DNA of 64,000 nucleotides from Xanthoparmelia taractica (Eukaryota > Ascomycota > Lecanoromycetes > Lecanorales > Parmeliaceae), in contig JANQBS010000018.1 in NCBI GenBank assembly GCA_033085395.1, positions 124,001-188,000 of the forward strand, given 5' to 3'. The position numbers were made by a program, and so were the translations under genes. Under the pieces are notes generated by a model that had not been told where the DNA came from, did not search any database, and worked only from the letters and a program-made list of their open reading frames with translations. This document shows, piece by piece, positions 10,837 through 21,139 of this stretch (the first letter of the stretch is position 1; every line of letters begins with the position of its first letter).

Positions 10837-11695
10837 TGTCTTTCTCAACGTCAAGGGTGACACTTTATGTGAAGATACCGCACAGAGATCAGAGAGAGGA
10901 GAAGATAAGGGGTGCTTGGGAAGCAAGGACCGCAGATTGGGATAGGATGGATTGCCCTTCTGATCTATCATCTTTCGCAGTGTTATCTTCTCTGCGTCTA
11001 CTTGGATCGTCAGATCACAATCAGTCTGATGACCATCATCGACTAGCCTCTGTTCGAACCCTCAATTTCGAGACCCTCTTCTATGCATTATCCAAAAGCC
11101 CACCGGTGGTCTGTCTGTACGTTATCCTTCCATTCCCCTTCCCTTGCGTGATTCACCGCTTCACCGAACAATTCCTCCATCCGCTATCTTATCCAAAATA
11201 CCAAACTCCATTCCTTCCAAAAGCCGGCGAGATACGAAGGCGGAATCAAATACAAGCACACATTACGTATAAAGAGTTTTGCCCGCCTGACCTTCGCAGC
11301 AAACACTCACTCGAGCGCATAACGGAATAACCTGAAACAACGGCACCCGAGAGAGACCATTCGCATGGAACTAGATCATCAGTCCATCCGTCAGCGGCCA
11401 GCCAGCCACACGCGGATCATCCGTTCCTTCCTTCGTTCAAGCCTTCTTCACAAAGTCAAATGTTTCGAAACGCCCCAATCGCCCCGTACCGATCGCCAAC
11501 ACAAGACGAAAAACAATCCTCCTAGACCCGGGTCGCGCCTACTGAATTCTCCTAAGTACAACCTTTCCATCTGGAACGGACGCCTTCGGCCCAAGCAAGT
11601 CTGCGTGGCTATCTATAGACAGCATCGCATACACGCTATCGATTCTCACTACTGCAAGCAATCACGATGAATGATGCGTGCATATGATTCAGATA

Positions 11696-11712
11696 CTCTC
11701 TCTCTCTCTCTC
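11696..11712. repeat. (TC)n microsatellite
   Basis: A run of about eight TC dinucleotides followed by C-rich sequence. Confidence 0.9.
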
Positions 11713-12369
11713 GCCCCCGTAACCCCCCCTCCCCCCAACCCCACCCCACGCCATTGCTCCGAAACCTCTTTCCCCTCATCTGCATGGCCGGATCCTGCGA
11801 AATGGGATGCGGCCGATCTAATCCAAGCAATGGATACGATATGGACCCCAAGCCACAACTTCGGACGAAAGCCCGTACCATGCGGAAGGCCTTGATCCAA
11901 TGACTGGATATCGACACCCAGCCCCCTTCCCCCGAGCAAGCAAGCACCTCGGACAAGACAAGTATGATGATCTTCTTTTCCAACGCGCCTAATTCCAACT
12001 CCAGCTGGCTTCCCGCCCCAGCCCTCACTTCTCACCGTCCTATCAGAGCACACAAACACGCGAGTGCCGGAAAAAGGAGATAAGAGAGTGAGAGACAAGA
12101 CACGTGGTACATACCCGCGCAGCCACTTCGATCGGAACAGATCGAAATCGTGAGTGAGTCAGTGAATCAGTGTCAGCAAAACGATGACCCCGCCACCGCA
12201 TCCATCGCCCCTAATCCTCAATCACAGTTACAGTCAACACCGCTCATCCTTTTAGAAAAAAGGAAATCACATGGACATGGACATGGACATGTCATGGGAT
12301 GGGATGAGATGAGAGGGAGCCAAGTAAGTAAGTAAAATCAGCCAATTCAATCAGCCGACACGACGAAAT

Positions 12370-12393
12370 GAACGAACGAACGAACGAACGAAA
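12370..12393. repeat. (GAAC)n microsatellite
   Basis: About five copies of GAAC. A (ATGGAC)3 repeat lies about 80 bp to the left, at 12270-12291. Confidence 0.9.
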
Positions 12394-12944
12394 CAATCGA
12401 GCTCATGAGAACCTCGCCACGCGATAGTTTGGTTTGCCACCCTTCCCTTCCCCCTCACTTCACACTCGCACTCACCTCGCACTCACCGACCCCCCTGCTA
12501 CTACGGCCGCACATAGCCGTTCCTTCCTTCGTTCTATCTATCTAATCATCGACCCATACATCCATCTAATCATCCACCCCAACGTAATCAACACTTCCAT
12601 TTTCCCGCAACGTTACATTGAACCCGAGCGATAATGTGCGAGCGAGCGACATACAGATAGAGATTAGAGTGAGTAAAGTGGACAATGCTGGCTGCAAGGG
12701 CGGGAAGCTGGATAACGTACCGTACGTACGATACGTGCGGTTAAAATCATCATCAATCCTCGATTATTCATTATTATTATTATTAATTACCGTTATTGGC
12801 GCATAGGCTGCGGTGTATAGTGTAGTGTGTGTGTGATGAGCACGGTACGGTACATGTACATACATAGTACGTAACGTATGACATGACGATCTTTTTTCTT
12901 TGCTTTCTGGCTGGCTGGCTGGGCATCGAATACCGATACAGATC

Positions 12945-13080
12945 TACATACATATGTAGATATCCATATACATATACGTAAACATATACATGCATATCCA
13001 CATACATACATATGCATGCACAGAGACATGCATAGAGAACAGACCATACAGACACGCACACACAAACACACACGCATGCA
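12945..13080. repeat. Alternating purine-pyrimidine tract
   Basis: Irregular CATA/TACA steps merging into CACACA steps over about 130 bp, mostly alternating purine and pyrimidine. Confidence 0.75.
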
Positions 13081-13180
13081 CAGGCGGGAACAGAGAGCGA
13101 GACCCGACCACACGCGCGGCAGAAACAAAGCGAGATGAACGGATAGACAGATAGATGGACATAAATGCGGGTCCGGGAAG

Positions 13181-13264
13181 CAAGCAAAGCACGCAAGCAA
13201 AGCACGCAAGCTTAGCTGCTAAAGACGTAACATATCGTATCGTATCGTATCGTATCATATCATA
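13181..13264. repeat. 14-bp tandem repeat and (CGTAT)n microsatellite
   Basis: A 14-bp unit (CAAGCAAAGCACGC) is repeated about twice, then at 13231-13264 CGTAT is repeated four times with degenerate flanking copies. Confidence 0.85.
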
Positions 13265-13355
13265 GACTCGAGCAAGAGTGGCACAGAGTAGACCCGAGCA
13301 GAGTACAGTAGAGTCAGTATCGGACATGCCCGCCAAGATAAGCTCTCACGAATGG

Positions 13356-13437
13356 GAAGGAAAGGAAAGGAAAGGAAAGGAAAGGAAGAAATCCTTTACA
13401 CGCACGGACGGACGGACGGAGAGAGAGAGAGAGAGAG
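13356..13437. repeat. (GGAAA)n, (ACGG)n and (GA)n microsatellites
   Basis: Three repeats in a row: GGAAA six times (13356-13388), ACGG four times (13403-13420) and GA about eight times (13420-13437). Confidence 0.9.
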
Positions 13438-13546
13438 TCCTCGTGATGAAGTGTGTTTTTTCCCAGCCGTGTCCTCGTGGTTCTTCGGATCTAAGGATAA
13501 CAATAAGAAAAGAAGAGGGAGATCAACGATCGGTCGATAGCTGATG

Positions 13547-13640
13547 GACAGACAGACAGACAGATAGATAGAGAGATAGCACACACTCGTCTGCTGTTCG
13601 TTTTAATGAGCTGAAATGAAATGAAATGAAATGAAATGAA
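13547..13640. repeat. (ACAG)n/(ATAG)n and (GAAAT)n microsatellites
   Basis: ACAG and ATAG tetranucleotides at 13547-13574, and GAAAT about six times at 13612-13640. Confidence 0.9.
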
Positions 13641-13790
13641 GGTAGGAAGGGGAGAGATGGTAGATAGTAGATAGTGCACCGTGTCTGTATTGGCCAGGCT
13701 GCACAGGCGGGGAGTGGGAAATTGGACAGATGGGGAAGATAGATGAGACAGATATGGCGATTGGTTCATAAAAAAAGAACGGGATCGATA

Positions 13791-13956
13791 GCATAGCATA
13801 GCGTAGCATAGCATAGCAACCTTAGTTCTGTTTCTGATTCTCTTCTCCTCCGACCACGTGCCCCTCCCTTGAACCGTTAGGCCGTTGGGCCATTGGGGGA
13901 ACTGACTGACTGACCGACGGACGGAGATGAGTGTGCGAAACGAAACGAAACGAAAA
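13791..13956. repeat. (GCATA)n and (CGAAA)n microsatellites
   Basis: GCATA about five times with one variant unit (13791-13818) and CGAAA four times (13935-13956). Confidence 0.88.
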
Positions 13957-14258
13957 ATGCTTATGCTGACGTTACTTAGCTCTGTTGGAAATGGCAAACC
14001 GGTAAGAGAAGGTAAGATAGTAAGGTAAGGGTAATGTATGATGTCGATCGAAATATTCCCCCTCCGAGGATGACCATGGGATTGGTACGGTGGGGGGGAT
14101 GTGCATAAGTATAAGAAGGGGCTTGCCTTTCTTCCTCTCCCCCCCCACGTAAATTCTCCAAAACAGCAAAGGCAAAGCAAAGCAGCTAGAAGACAGCCGC
14201 ATAGATTTCGAGCAAAGACCCGGTTGACGAGCCACTCAAAACAAAGCCTTTACCAGAC

Positions 14259-14279
14259 TCTTTCTCTCTCTCTCTCCCA
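14259..14279 (+). promoter_or_regulatory. CT-rich leader of KP4-like gene
   Basis: A pure CT stretch ends about 30 nt before the ATG at 14309. Such tracts are common just upstream of well-expressed fungal genes, often at the transcription start. Confidence 0.45.
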
Positions 14280-14308
14280 GCTCAGTCCCCCTTCTTCATC
14301 ACATCACC

Positions 14309-14881
14309 ATGCATCCCTCCACAGCCTTCACATCCCTCCTCGCCCTCCTCATCATCGCTATCACCACAACCAGCACCACCGTCACCGCCCTCGGCCTCAA
14401 CTGCCGCGGCTCCGGCCTCTGCCCCCTCGCCAAATTCGAAAACAAACACCCCGAAACCATCGTCCAGATCCTCCGCAACGCAATCTACGCCACGACCAAA
14501 CCCCTCAACACCACCTACACGGAAGGCCAGCACATAGTCTGCGTCACCTCCTCCGAAAGCCTAAGTCTCGGCTCCGACGTGAGCGGTGGCGCCGACGGCG
14601 ACAGCGCCGGCGGGAACTACAAGCTCGACCTCCGCATCGGCAACGGGGGCGTGTGCGCGTTCCCGAATTATTTGAAGCCCGGCGCGAATTTGACGCTGGC
14701 GCAGATCCGGCCGCTGGCGGACCAGGTGCTGGAGCACAAGTGTAAGACGTGCGGGAGTGCGACGGTCAAGTGGGGGAATAGTCCTGAGGACGGGTATTTG
14801 ACGTTTAACTATGTGGATGATCCGATTTGCGACGGGGAGTGTATTTCTGGCGATGGGAAGGCGGTGGCGAATACCAAGTGA
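14309..14881 (+). CDS. KP4 killer-toxin-family secreted protein
   Basis: A single-exon frame of 190 aa. Residues 1-27 are a signal peptide rich in Leu/Ile/Thr; the mature N-terminus starts at the family motif LGLNCRGS. The KP4 fold hallmarks follow: a second Cys six residues on, a central hydrophobic segment ending in Cys78, Cys116, an HKCKTCGSA motif (Cys145 and Cys148), and the terminal LTFNYV strand, here followed by Cys174 and Cys178. Eight cysteines could make four disulfides. KP4-like proteins are known from a smut virus and as chromosomal genes of ascomycetes; the known member blocks calcium uptake. This copy has an acidic Gly/Ser/Asp-rich insert (about 88-103) and an extended tail. 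Activity is not implied by membership. No lesion is seen. Confidence 0.82.
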   Translation: MHPSTAFTSLLALLIIAITTTSTTVTALGLNCRGSGLCPLAKFENKHPETIVQILRNAIYATTKPLNTTYTEGQHIVCVTSSESLSLGSDVSGGADGDSAGGNYKLDLRIGNGGVCAFPNYLKPGANLTLAQIRPLADQVLEHKCKTCGSATVKWGNSPEDGYLTFNYVDDPICDGECISGDGKAVANTK

Positions 14882-15152
14882 GAGGGCTGGCGAGGTTGAG
14901 AGGAGATGGGGTAAGGGTTGAGAGACTTGTTTCTGCGGGACTGTTGAGCAGTTCCTGACGGCGAGGCAGTGTGGATGGATATTTTTGTTGTTGTGACTCG
15001 TCACCGCGCTAGGGTTAGGGAGCTTTTGGGGGTTTCTGTTTCCATCTTTTGCCATTTTTACGGTTATGTTCTCTTCGAACTGTCGTTACCGGACCGAGGT
15101 TAGGGAGTTTGCGCTATCACCTTTCTCGTTCTTATCATTGTATTAGTATCGC
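14882..15152. other. Convergent intergenic region between KP4-like and knottin-like genes
   Basis: 271 bp separate the two facing stop codons. No hairpin terminator or repeat stands out. Confidence 0.45.
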
Positions 15153-15639
15153 CTATAGTACCCAAATCAGTCTTCCAGCCCCACAGTTCCCTCGCACGTG
15201 GACGTACTGTTTCGGATCATCTTCCTCCTCCAACCATTCATCCGCAAGCAATTCCTGATAATATTCGGACCGACCAGGAGGCACACAGGTGGCGCCCATA
15301 CTCGGCAGCTCATAACAGTAGAGGTTGCCGCAGCAGGCATCGCCGTTGTAGACATTGCATCTCGCGTTGACTGCCGCAATTGCATGTTATTATTGGTCAA
15401 CTAGCGCACCCCACATGCCGCGCGGTGACTGAAAAAAGGGCTGAGTGGCTGTGTAAAGCGAGCAACTCACGTTTGAGGCAGTCCTTGGCCTTTGAGCTGC
15501 TACTGTGGACCTTTTCCTCGCTACTGCTGATTAGAGCGTGTCGTCTGGACCAGAAAAGGATTGGGACGGCAGCGACGACAGTGACAATGATGGCGAGAAG
15601 GAGGAGTCGCGGGATGAGAGAGGGCCTGGGGATGCGCAT
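15153..15639 (-). CDS. Small membrane-anchored or secreted cysteine-knot-like protein
   Basis: Exons 15639-15471 and 15370-15153 encode 128 aa. The N-terminus has a basic start and a strong hydrophobic segment (LLLLAIIVTVVAAVPILF), so it is either a signal peptide or a single anchor. The 100-nt intron falls between the first two cysteines. The spliced product carries six cysteines spaced C-x6-C-x7-CC-x4-C-x9-C, which fits the inhibitor-cystine-knot pattern, then an acidic stretch (LLADEWLEEEDDPK) and one more Cys. Start at 15639 is the first true ATG; the frame extends upstream only through non-ATG codons. I do not recognise a family. It faces the KP4-like gene tail to tail. Confidence 0.65.
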
Positions 15640-17086
15640 AGCGGAAGGCCAAGTCAATCTTTTTCTCGCACAGGATGGAGAAAGTGACCGTGTAGAATAT
15701 GAAAGAGAATGCGAGGTTGATATTTGTATTGAATGGATCGATAGAGAGTTGAGTCCTCATATGAATGAGACATGATAATACGGCCCGGCGGGGAAGAGTG
15801 ATGAAACAAGCTCGTGGGTAAAGTGTATATGTACTTCGCAACGAAGGAAGCAAGCCATTGAGATACCGAGATACCGGCAAACAAAGAATGGGGGGCGAAA
15901 TAACAAGCCACAAATTGTACATCCTCTACCTCGCCCCCCCCCCAAAAAAAAACAATCGTTGGAGCATAATAATAATAATATCAAATAACATCAATGCACA
16001 ATTGATTAAGTACAGCTGATTTTAGCATCATGTACCTGCGTGCCTAGCGTCCTTCTCGGTGACCTCAGAAACGCAGGGTAAACGCAAGGGTGTGAGGGAG
16101 ATAGTCGGTCCGTATTCGACCATTTGGGGGAAATGAGGAGCAAAACATTGATATTTCGTTGGGAACATAGAGAGTCTGGATTCGATGCATGTGGAAAGGA
16201 TGTAAGAATGTAAGGATTCCGGAAGGATTCTTTGAACGATTCGGGAAAGTAGATCCTTCGTTTTTTGACTGCTGAGGCGCCGGGTGTACTCATAGTACCT
16301 GGCAGCAATCGTGCCATTTCCTTCGTCGGCACTTGTGTTGGATTGAATGTTGACAAGACCCGAGCAGCGACCGCCAATGATATGAGCTTGGTACCATTAA
16401 ACGTCAGCGTTGAATTATGGCACCGCGTTACTGAATCATCGTTCTCCAGGCGGAGATCATGATTCGCCCGAGGAGATAAGAATTCCCTCTTGTCATGAGT
16501 TACCAGACCTTGGACTCCAAGCTGTTGGTAACCCAACGAGTGCGCGGTCTGGATTTACCCTTTACTAGCTCGCTATTTCGCTCTAGTGAATATAGTGCGC
16601 ATAAGGAAGGTGGGAGAGCAGCACATCGTTGCTAGACAGCGTACAAGTAAATATGTCTCTGACGATATTGTGCACGTGGGAAGGCTTGGGAGTGCAATAA
16701 GTATGATAATTGCATGGCAGGCGATAGACCTATGCCAAATCACTATCTCACCCAACGAATAAGAACCGAGTCAGAAGCTAGGCCAAGGGTATTGCTCGCT
16801 CACGAAGAACCACGTGCTATCCGCAGCAGGATACGAAAATATCGCCAGGTCCAAATTAGCGTATTCGAACGGTAGAGATGAGCAAAATGCGACTGTCAAG
16901 GCTCAGCCACTACCCCAAGATTGCTTTCATACTACCTTGATCTCAAATTGAACACCCACTCATGACCTTCCTAATATCCAGGCCTCGAATAGTCGGTTCT
17001 ACCCGATTGGCTGCGCCCATCACCTCGTCCATCATCGCCATAGTGCTTGAGGTCCCGTCAGCCAGTATCCTCACGACCTTATAGAA
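15640..17086. other. Intergenic region
   Basis: 1.4 kb between the knottin-like gene and the 3' end of the Mpv17-family gene. A homopolymer patch (C9 then A9) lies near 15935-15953 and a short (AAT)n run at 15968-15980. The 176-codon minus-strand frame (16006-16536) begins at a non-ATG codon and has no features. Confidence 0.5.
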
Positions 17087-17900
17087 TCAGCCTACCTTCC
17101 TCCTCAAAGCCTGAAGCCGCTTCTTCTTCGTCTGGGAATTGATCCAGGTGCCAATAACAAAGGCAAGGATGTTGAAGAAAGGCACCCAAGTCTGCTCAGG
17201 CAAAAACTTCTGGGCAAAGGCCAGTGCCAAGGGCGAGACGACCCAGCTGACTTTCATGACAGGCATGAAGCCCGCTCTAATGGTCGCTCGGATCTGGTGA
17301 AAGGTCCTGGCGCCGGCAATGACGGCCATGGAGGCGAGGTAGACTGTATTCTGGATGGGTGCGACCTGCAAATTGCCCGATGTCAGCCTGCTCTGCGTCC
17401 AAGGCACAGAATTGATGGATGCTGTAGACGTACGACCAAATTGCTAACAACAATCTGCAAGATCTTCGCCGTCAAACTCGTTCTCCCAGAAAACATCCTT
17501 TGCAATATCCTGATCAGGAAGTGGCCCAAGGGCGCGCTGATGAAAGCGCCGTACACTGCCATCTTGGGCACACGAGAATTGATGTAATGGCCGGATGGAC
17601 CGACATCTTTGGCGATCCAGGAGGCCAGGACTTCTTGTAGAGCTGCGAGAGAGCCAGACGTGAGCATCTTTGTGCGAAGGGGGTTGGTTTGGAGCTGCTG
17701 GAGGTAGGCCTGGCGCGTGGAAAATGTCAGTGCTGCGATACTGGAGAAGGGAACATTCCACTACTTACAGCGAGGTAGCCTTGTGCCGTCTCCCCTCCAG
17801 TCAACCTTTCACCAATCTCGTGCGCGATCTCATGTTTCCGTCCTCTCAACCCAGGGATTGGACTATCCTTTACAGTCTCTTTCTCAAACTTGACCGACAT
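17087..17900 (-). CDS. Mpv17/PMP22-family integral membrane protein
   Basis: Exons 17900-17769, 17709-17434 and 17365-17087 give 228 aa with phase-0 introns of 59 and 68 nt. A soluble 44-residue N-terminus is followed by AYLQQLQTNPLRTKMLTSG, the usual opening of the Mpv17/PMP22 domain, then about four hydrophobic segments, the PLGHFLIRIL block, and the C-terminal WVPFFNILAFVIGTWINSQ with a basic tail. Members sit in the inner mitochondrial or peroxisomal membrane (yeast Sym1, mammalian Mpv17, PMP22) and behave as channel-like proteins; location cannot be decided here. Start is the only ATG that leads into the frame. Confidence 0.88.
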
Positions 17901-18516
17901 GGTGAACTGGTCCCGAGGACAGAGTACCTGGTGGCGATCGCTCTCGAGCTATCTAGATACCAGTCTGTCAGTGAGCCTGCGAGCTGCAGACCAAAATGAT
18001 TGTGTATTCACAATGTCACACGGATAGGCTGGAGTGTGCGAGGGATTGTTTTTGTTTTCGGGTGAGTAAGCCGAAGCGTTGCTGGCAATGTGGGGCAAGT
18101 CTGCACGATGCAAGTAGCGAAACACGATACGCGTTATGTTAGACTGGTGTTGAGACCGAAAGACAGCGACAATGCTTAATGCGTCTTCTCGAATACAATG
18201 TGAAGAAGATTAAGGCAAGTTTTGGTGTTGCCAGGGCATGCGAACTTTGGAGGTTCCCGCTAGCCCAACTCCAAGACTGACAGGGATCTTGGCGTCGCAC
18301 GGCGGGAGTAAAACGTGCCGAGACATTCTGCTTCTCATACTCCATGTCATGCTATTCAAAAGATGCAAGCTTACAGCCGTCCAGACTACGGCTTTTCATC
18401 CTCCGGAGAATGAATATGATGCTAAATACACAGAATCAACACTGACAATTCCTCTCACTCGAGTACTCGAAGAACTCAAAGACCCGTGTAGTAGCTCCAA
18501 CGCCTGACTAACCCCT
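17901..18516. other. Intergenic region, Mpv17-family promoter
   Basis: 616 bp between the Mpv17-family start and the stop of the next minus-strand gene. Only weak overlapping frames are present. Confidence 0.45.
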
Positions 18517-19485
18517 TCACCTCTTCTCCTGCTGCTCCAGCCTCACGTTCAGCCACTTTGTCTTGTCCATCGTCCCGTTCAACAACATGCCCCCTTCCGC
18601 CATTGCTTGAAAGTCCCCACAGGCCCAGTCACTCGTGAGGACCTGCAACACTTGCTGCAACAGCTGCCCCAGCAGTTGCTGCGCGTTCGACAGCGTGGGC
18701 CTTGTGGGGGCATCGCCGTTGCTAACAATTGGCTCGTTTAGCAATATGGTGACGAGAGCTTGGCCGAGGGCTGTGTCTATGGCGTAGTTTTGGATGAGGG
18801 CCCCGAGGAGATGGCTGGCGGAGAGCGCGCTGGTTTTCGTGTTCGAAAGTTCCGCTGATATGGCGGCTAGGGAATTCGAGTTGGCGAGAGACGCGTACCA
18901 GACTGCTAGGTAGCGGAACAGTGCTGGGGAGATATTGGTCAGCGAGGTAATCTGAGTCACCAAGGTCGCTCGGTCGACATACACCAGATCTATTTCACTG
19001 TCAGCACGTGTCTCGTTTCTAGAGCCAAACTTGTGTTGACTTACACTATAAGCGCCGTAGAATATCTTCACTGGGCCCGGCACCACATTCCCAGGTACCG
19101 GCTCCTTACAACCCTCCGGCTTTGCGAGATCTGTACACGCGTAGCTAGCCGTGCTGTTTCCTTGGTATGTCAGCCGCATGAAGCATGTTGCCCATGGCTC
19201 GTTGATCTGGCATTGGCACGGCGTGAGTGCGCTTTGCGTGGCTGTGCAGATTGTGGTGCTGGTGTTCCAGTACGTCATCCAGTCAGTCATCCCTAGAGTG
19301 TCCCAACATGATGGATCGGGAAATTGTGAAATGGTAGTGGTGGTGCCGTCGTCAGTCGTTGAAGAGAGAGTGAGATTTCGGCAAGCTGCAACGGCTTCCC
19401 GGTGAGCTCGCCAAGCGGCGGTTGTGGCATTGGCGGTGACGCAATTTGTGAGATACAGAATCAACAGTGGCTTTACGGCGTGCAT
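18517..19485 (-). CDS. Secreted glycoprotein of unknown function
   Basis: Start at 19485 opens with a signal peptide (KPLLILYLTNCVTANA); the longer upstream frame from 19659 would bury it and is rejected. Exons 19485-19047 and 18989-18517 give 303 aa. The 57-nt intron is itself open in frame, so an unspliced 322-aa form is possible. The N-terminal half is rich in cysteine and in N-glycosylation sequons (NAT, NLT, NTS, NST), with motifs SCWDTLGMTDW and CQCQINEPWATCF. The C-terminal half is helical, Leu/Gln/Ala-rich and ends in a basic tail without a GPI-type hydrophobic end. I recognise no named domain. It may be an extracellular enzyme or wall protein. Confidence 0.75.
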   Translation of the reverse strand: MHAVKPLLILYLTNCVTANATTAAWRAHREAVAACRNLTLSSTTDDGTTTTISQFPDPSCWDTLGMTDWMTYWNTSTTICTATQSALTPCQCQINEPWATCFMRLTYQGNSTASYACTDLAKPEGCKEPVPGNVVPGPVKIFYGAYSVSQHKFGSRNETRADSEIDLVYVDRATLVTQITSLTNISPALFRYLAVWYASLANSNSLAAISAELSNTKTSALSASHLLGALIQNYAIDTALGQALVTILLNEPIVSNGDAPTRPTLSNAQQLLGQLLQQVLQVLTSDWACGDFQAMAEGGMLLNGTMDKTKWLNVRLEQQEKR

Positions 19486-20238
19486 TTTTAGGTGCTCAAA
19501 CGAATCAAATGACGTGGGACTAAGGATCATAAAGCATCGTTGATGAATCCCAAGCTCTTTCGAACCCTTCTTCAATGAACAGACACGAAGACAAGATCCG
19601 GGGGCCTTTGAGCGAAAACATCCCCACCTTGCCGAGCGCATGAAGCTTTTGATGCGCATGGACTTGAAGGCATGCGCGACATGTTGTGAAACTGATATCG
19701 AACAGCAAGGCTTCCATAAGCGCCTAAGAACTTATCATTGAAGAGCAGATACTGGAATGATTGAAATGTGGTCCGAGGACCGGATCATTTTAAAGCAGAA
19801 GGCAATGCGTACAGTTTCTGGTGTATAGTATACGAGGAACGATGTATAGTACATATCTTTCACGTATTTGAATCAACTTCGAACCGGGCACTTGAAAAGG
19901 TTATCCTCTCTGAAGGCAGCATAGGAGACTGGGGCGGATAGGTTCAGAAAATCAGCAAATTCCACGTTTACGAACATTGCGCCTGAGAGAGTTCAGGGGG
20001 CAAAAGGGGGACAGATCATAGGGACCTTTGAGTTCAAATTGGCATAACCGCTACTTGGGTTTGACTGCCAAGCAAGTCATGAGCTCGAAGCTGTGCGTTC
20101 AGAGGTATATCACGGCGCAACTTTGCCGGACCTGAGGCTTGCAAGATTGGATTTGGCCAGTGCTCCATCCAACAGCTTCGGCGCTGAAAGGATGTGTGGT
20201 CGCAAGCGAATACGCATGCACCATGCTCAACAAGCCTG
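19486..20238. other. Intergenic region
   Basis: 753 bp upstream of the secreted glycoprotein and downstream of the GFA-domain gene. I see nothing beyond AT-rich stretches near 19.8 kb. Confidence 0.45.
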
Positions 20239-21139
20239 TCATGATTTGTCACCCTTGGCCTCTGCTGCGGCGTCCTCGTCACGCTTTCTCTTCTTGTCTT
20301 GTTCGGGTGTATCAGCGATCAGCTCGCTTTCGTTACTGATTCCTGACCACTTGGGCTTGCCATCATTGATGTCTAGGATACGACGAGGGTAGAACATGTG
20401 GCAGCTACCAATGTGACGGTCAGCAGGCATATAGGCGTGATCTAAAAGGGAGATGGAAATGCTTGCCTAGGTTCGAAGTTCTTCTTGTCCTCGGGAGTCT
20501 TGAAGTCGATCAACGTCGGGAACAACAAGATCATATTCCTTCCCTCATCCATGATAGGTGTACGGCAATATGCGCAGCTGACTTTGCACGGCAGCTTGTG
20601 CACGGTAGTCTTTTCTGAGCTTTCGTACCAGCCCAAGTCGTGATGACCGTGGGTGAAATTGATGTCTTCTTTGTGAAAGATAGCGGCCCACTGGAACGGT
20701 GCTCCTAGAGTAGATGGTGAGCACACACTTTTTCGACAGAAGGGTCGGGAGAGTATTCGGTACCATGGAGCTTCTGACACGTCGTACAATGACAGTACTT
20801 AGCATCCAATGGCTTCTCGCGGCTCAATTGGTAGCGGACCTTGCCGCAATGACAGCTGGCTTCATAGCGAGCATGAAAGTTTGGGTCGTTGTCATGAACT
20901 CTGTAGGGTGCTCGATGCTTCCATTGGTTGAACTCGCCTTCAGTGCTTCCGTCATCGCCGTTGTCGCCATTGGCGCGGTATGAAGATGTCTGTTCGGCCA
21001 TGGTTCTGGTAGTGGTGTGGAATTGAAGTATGTTGATACGAGAGATGGTTTGGGATAGTGGATTGATGGTGCGTGAGGTCAGGTTGAACTGAGTGGGCTT
21101 ATAAGATGAACAGAGAGATTTGGTGAGTCTAGAGGCCAT
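20239..21139 (-). CDS. GFA/CENP-V-type zinc protein
   Basis: Exons 21139-20764, 20704-20467 and 20404-20239 give 259 aa. The glutathione-dependent formaldehyde-activating (GFA, Mss4-like) fold is marked by SCHCGKVRYQL, YCHCTTCQKLHG and, after intron 1, CAYCRTPIMDEGRN: paired cysteines that bind zinc. The first 45 residues are basic and hydroxylated and could target mitochondria; an internal Met (MAEQTSS) may start a cytosolic form. The C-terminus is a charged KKRKRDEDAA tail. Intron 2 has a GC donor (AG|GCAAGC), fixed by phase and by the expected CHMFYPRRI continuation. The substrate is unknown. The gene is divergent from the Ppo gene. Confidence 0.88.

Larger units (their letters stand above)
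10782..14308. other. Gene-free, simple-sequence-rich region upstream of KP4-like gene
   Basis: About 3.5 kb without a credible gene. The open frames here (for example around 12783-13209 and 13491-14180) consist of translated simple repeats. From 11.7 kb to 14.0 kb the DNA is a succession of different short tandem repeats, listed separately. Confidence 0.7.

Noticed and set aside
12783..13209. Cys/Val/Tyr-rich minus-strand frames
   Set aside because: Translation of CACA/CATA repeats in two phases; no signal of coding selection.
16006..16536. 176-codon minus-strand frame
   Set aside because: Starts at a non-ATG codon; no features and no promoter context.
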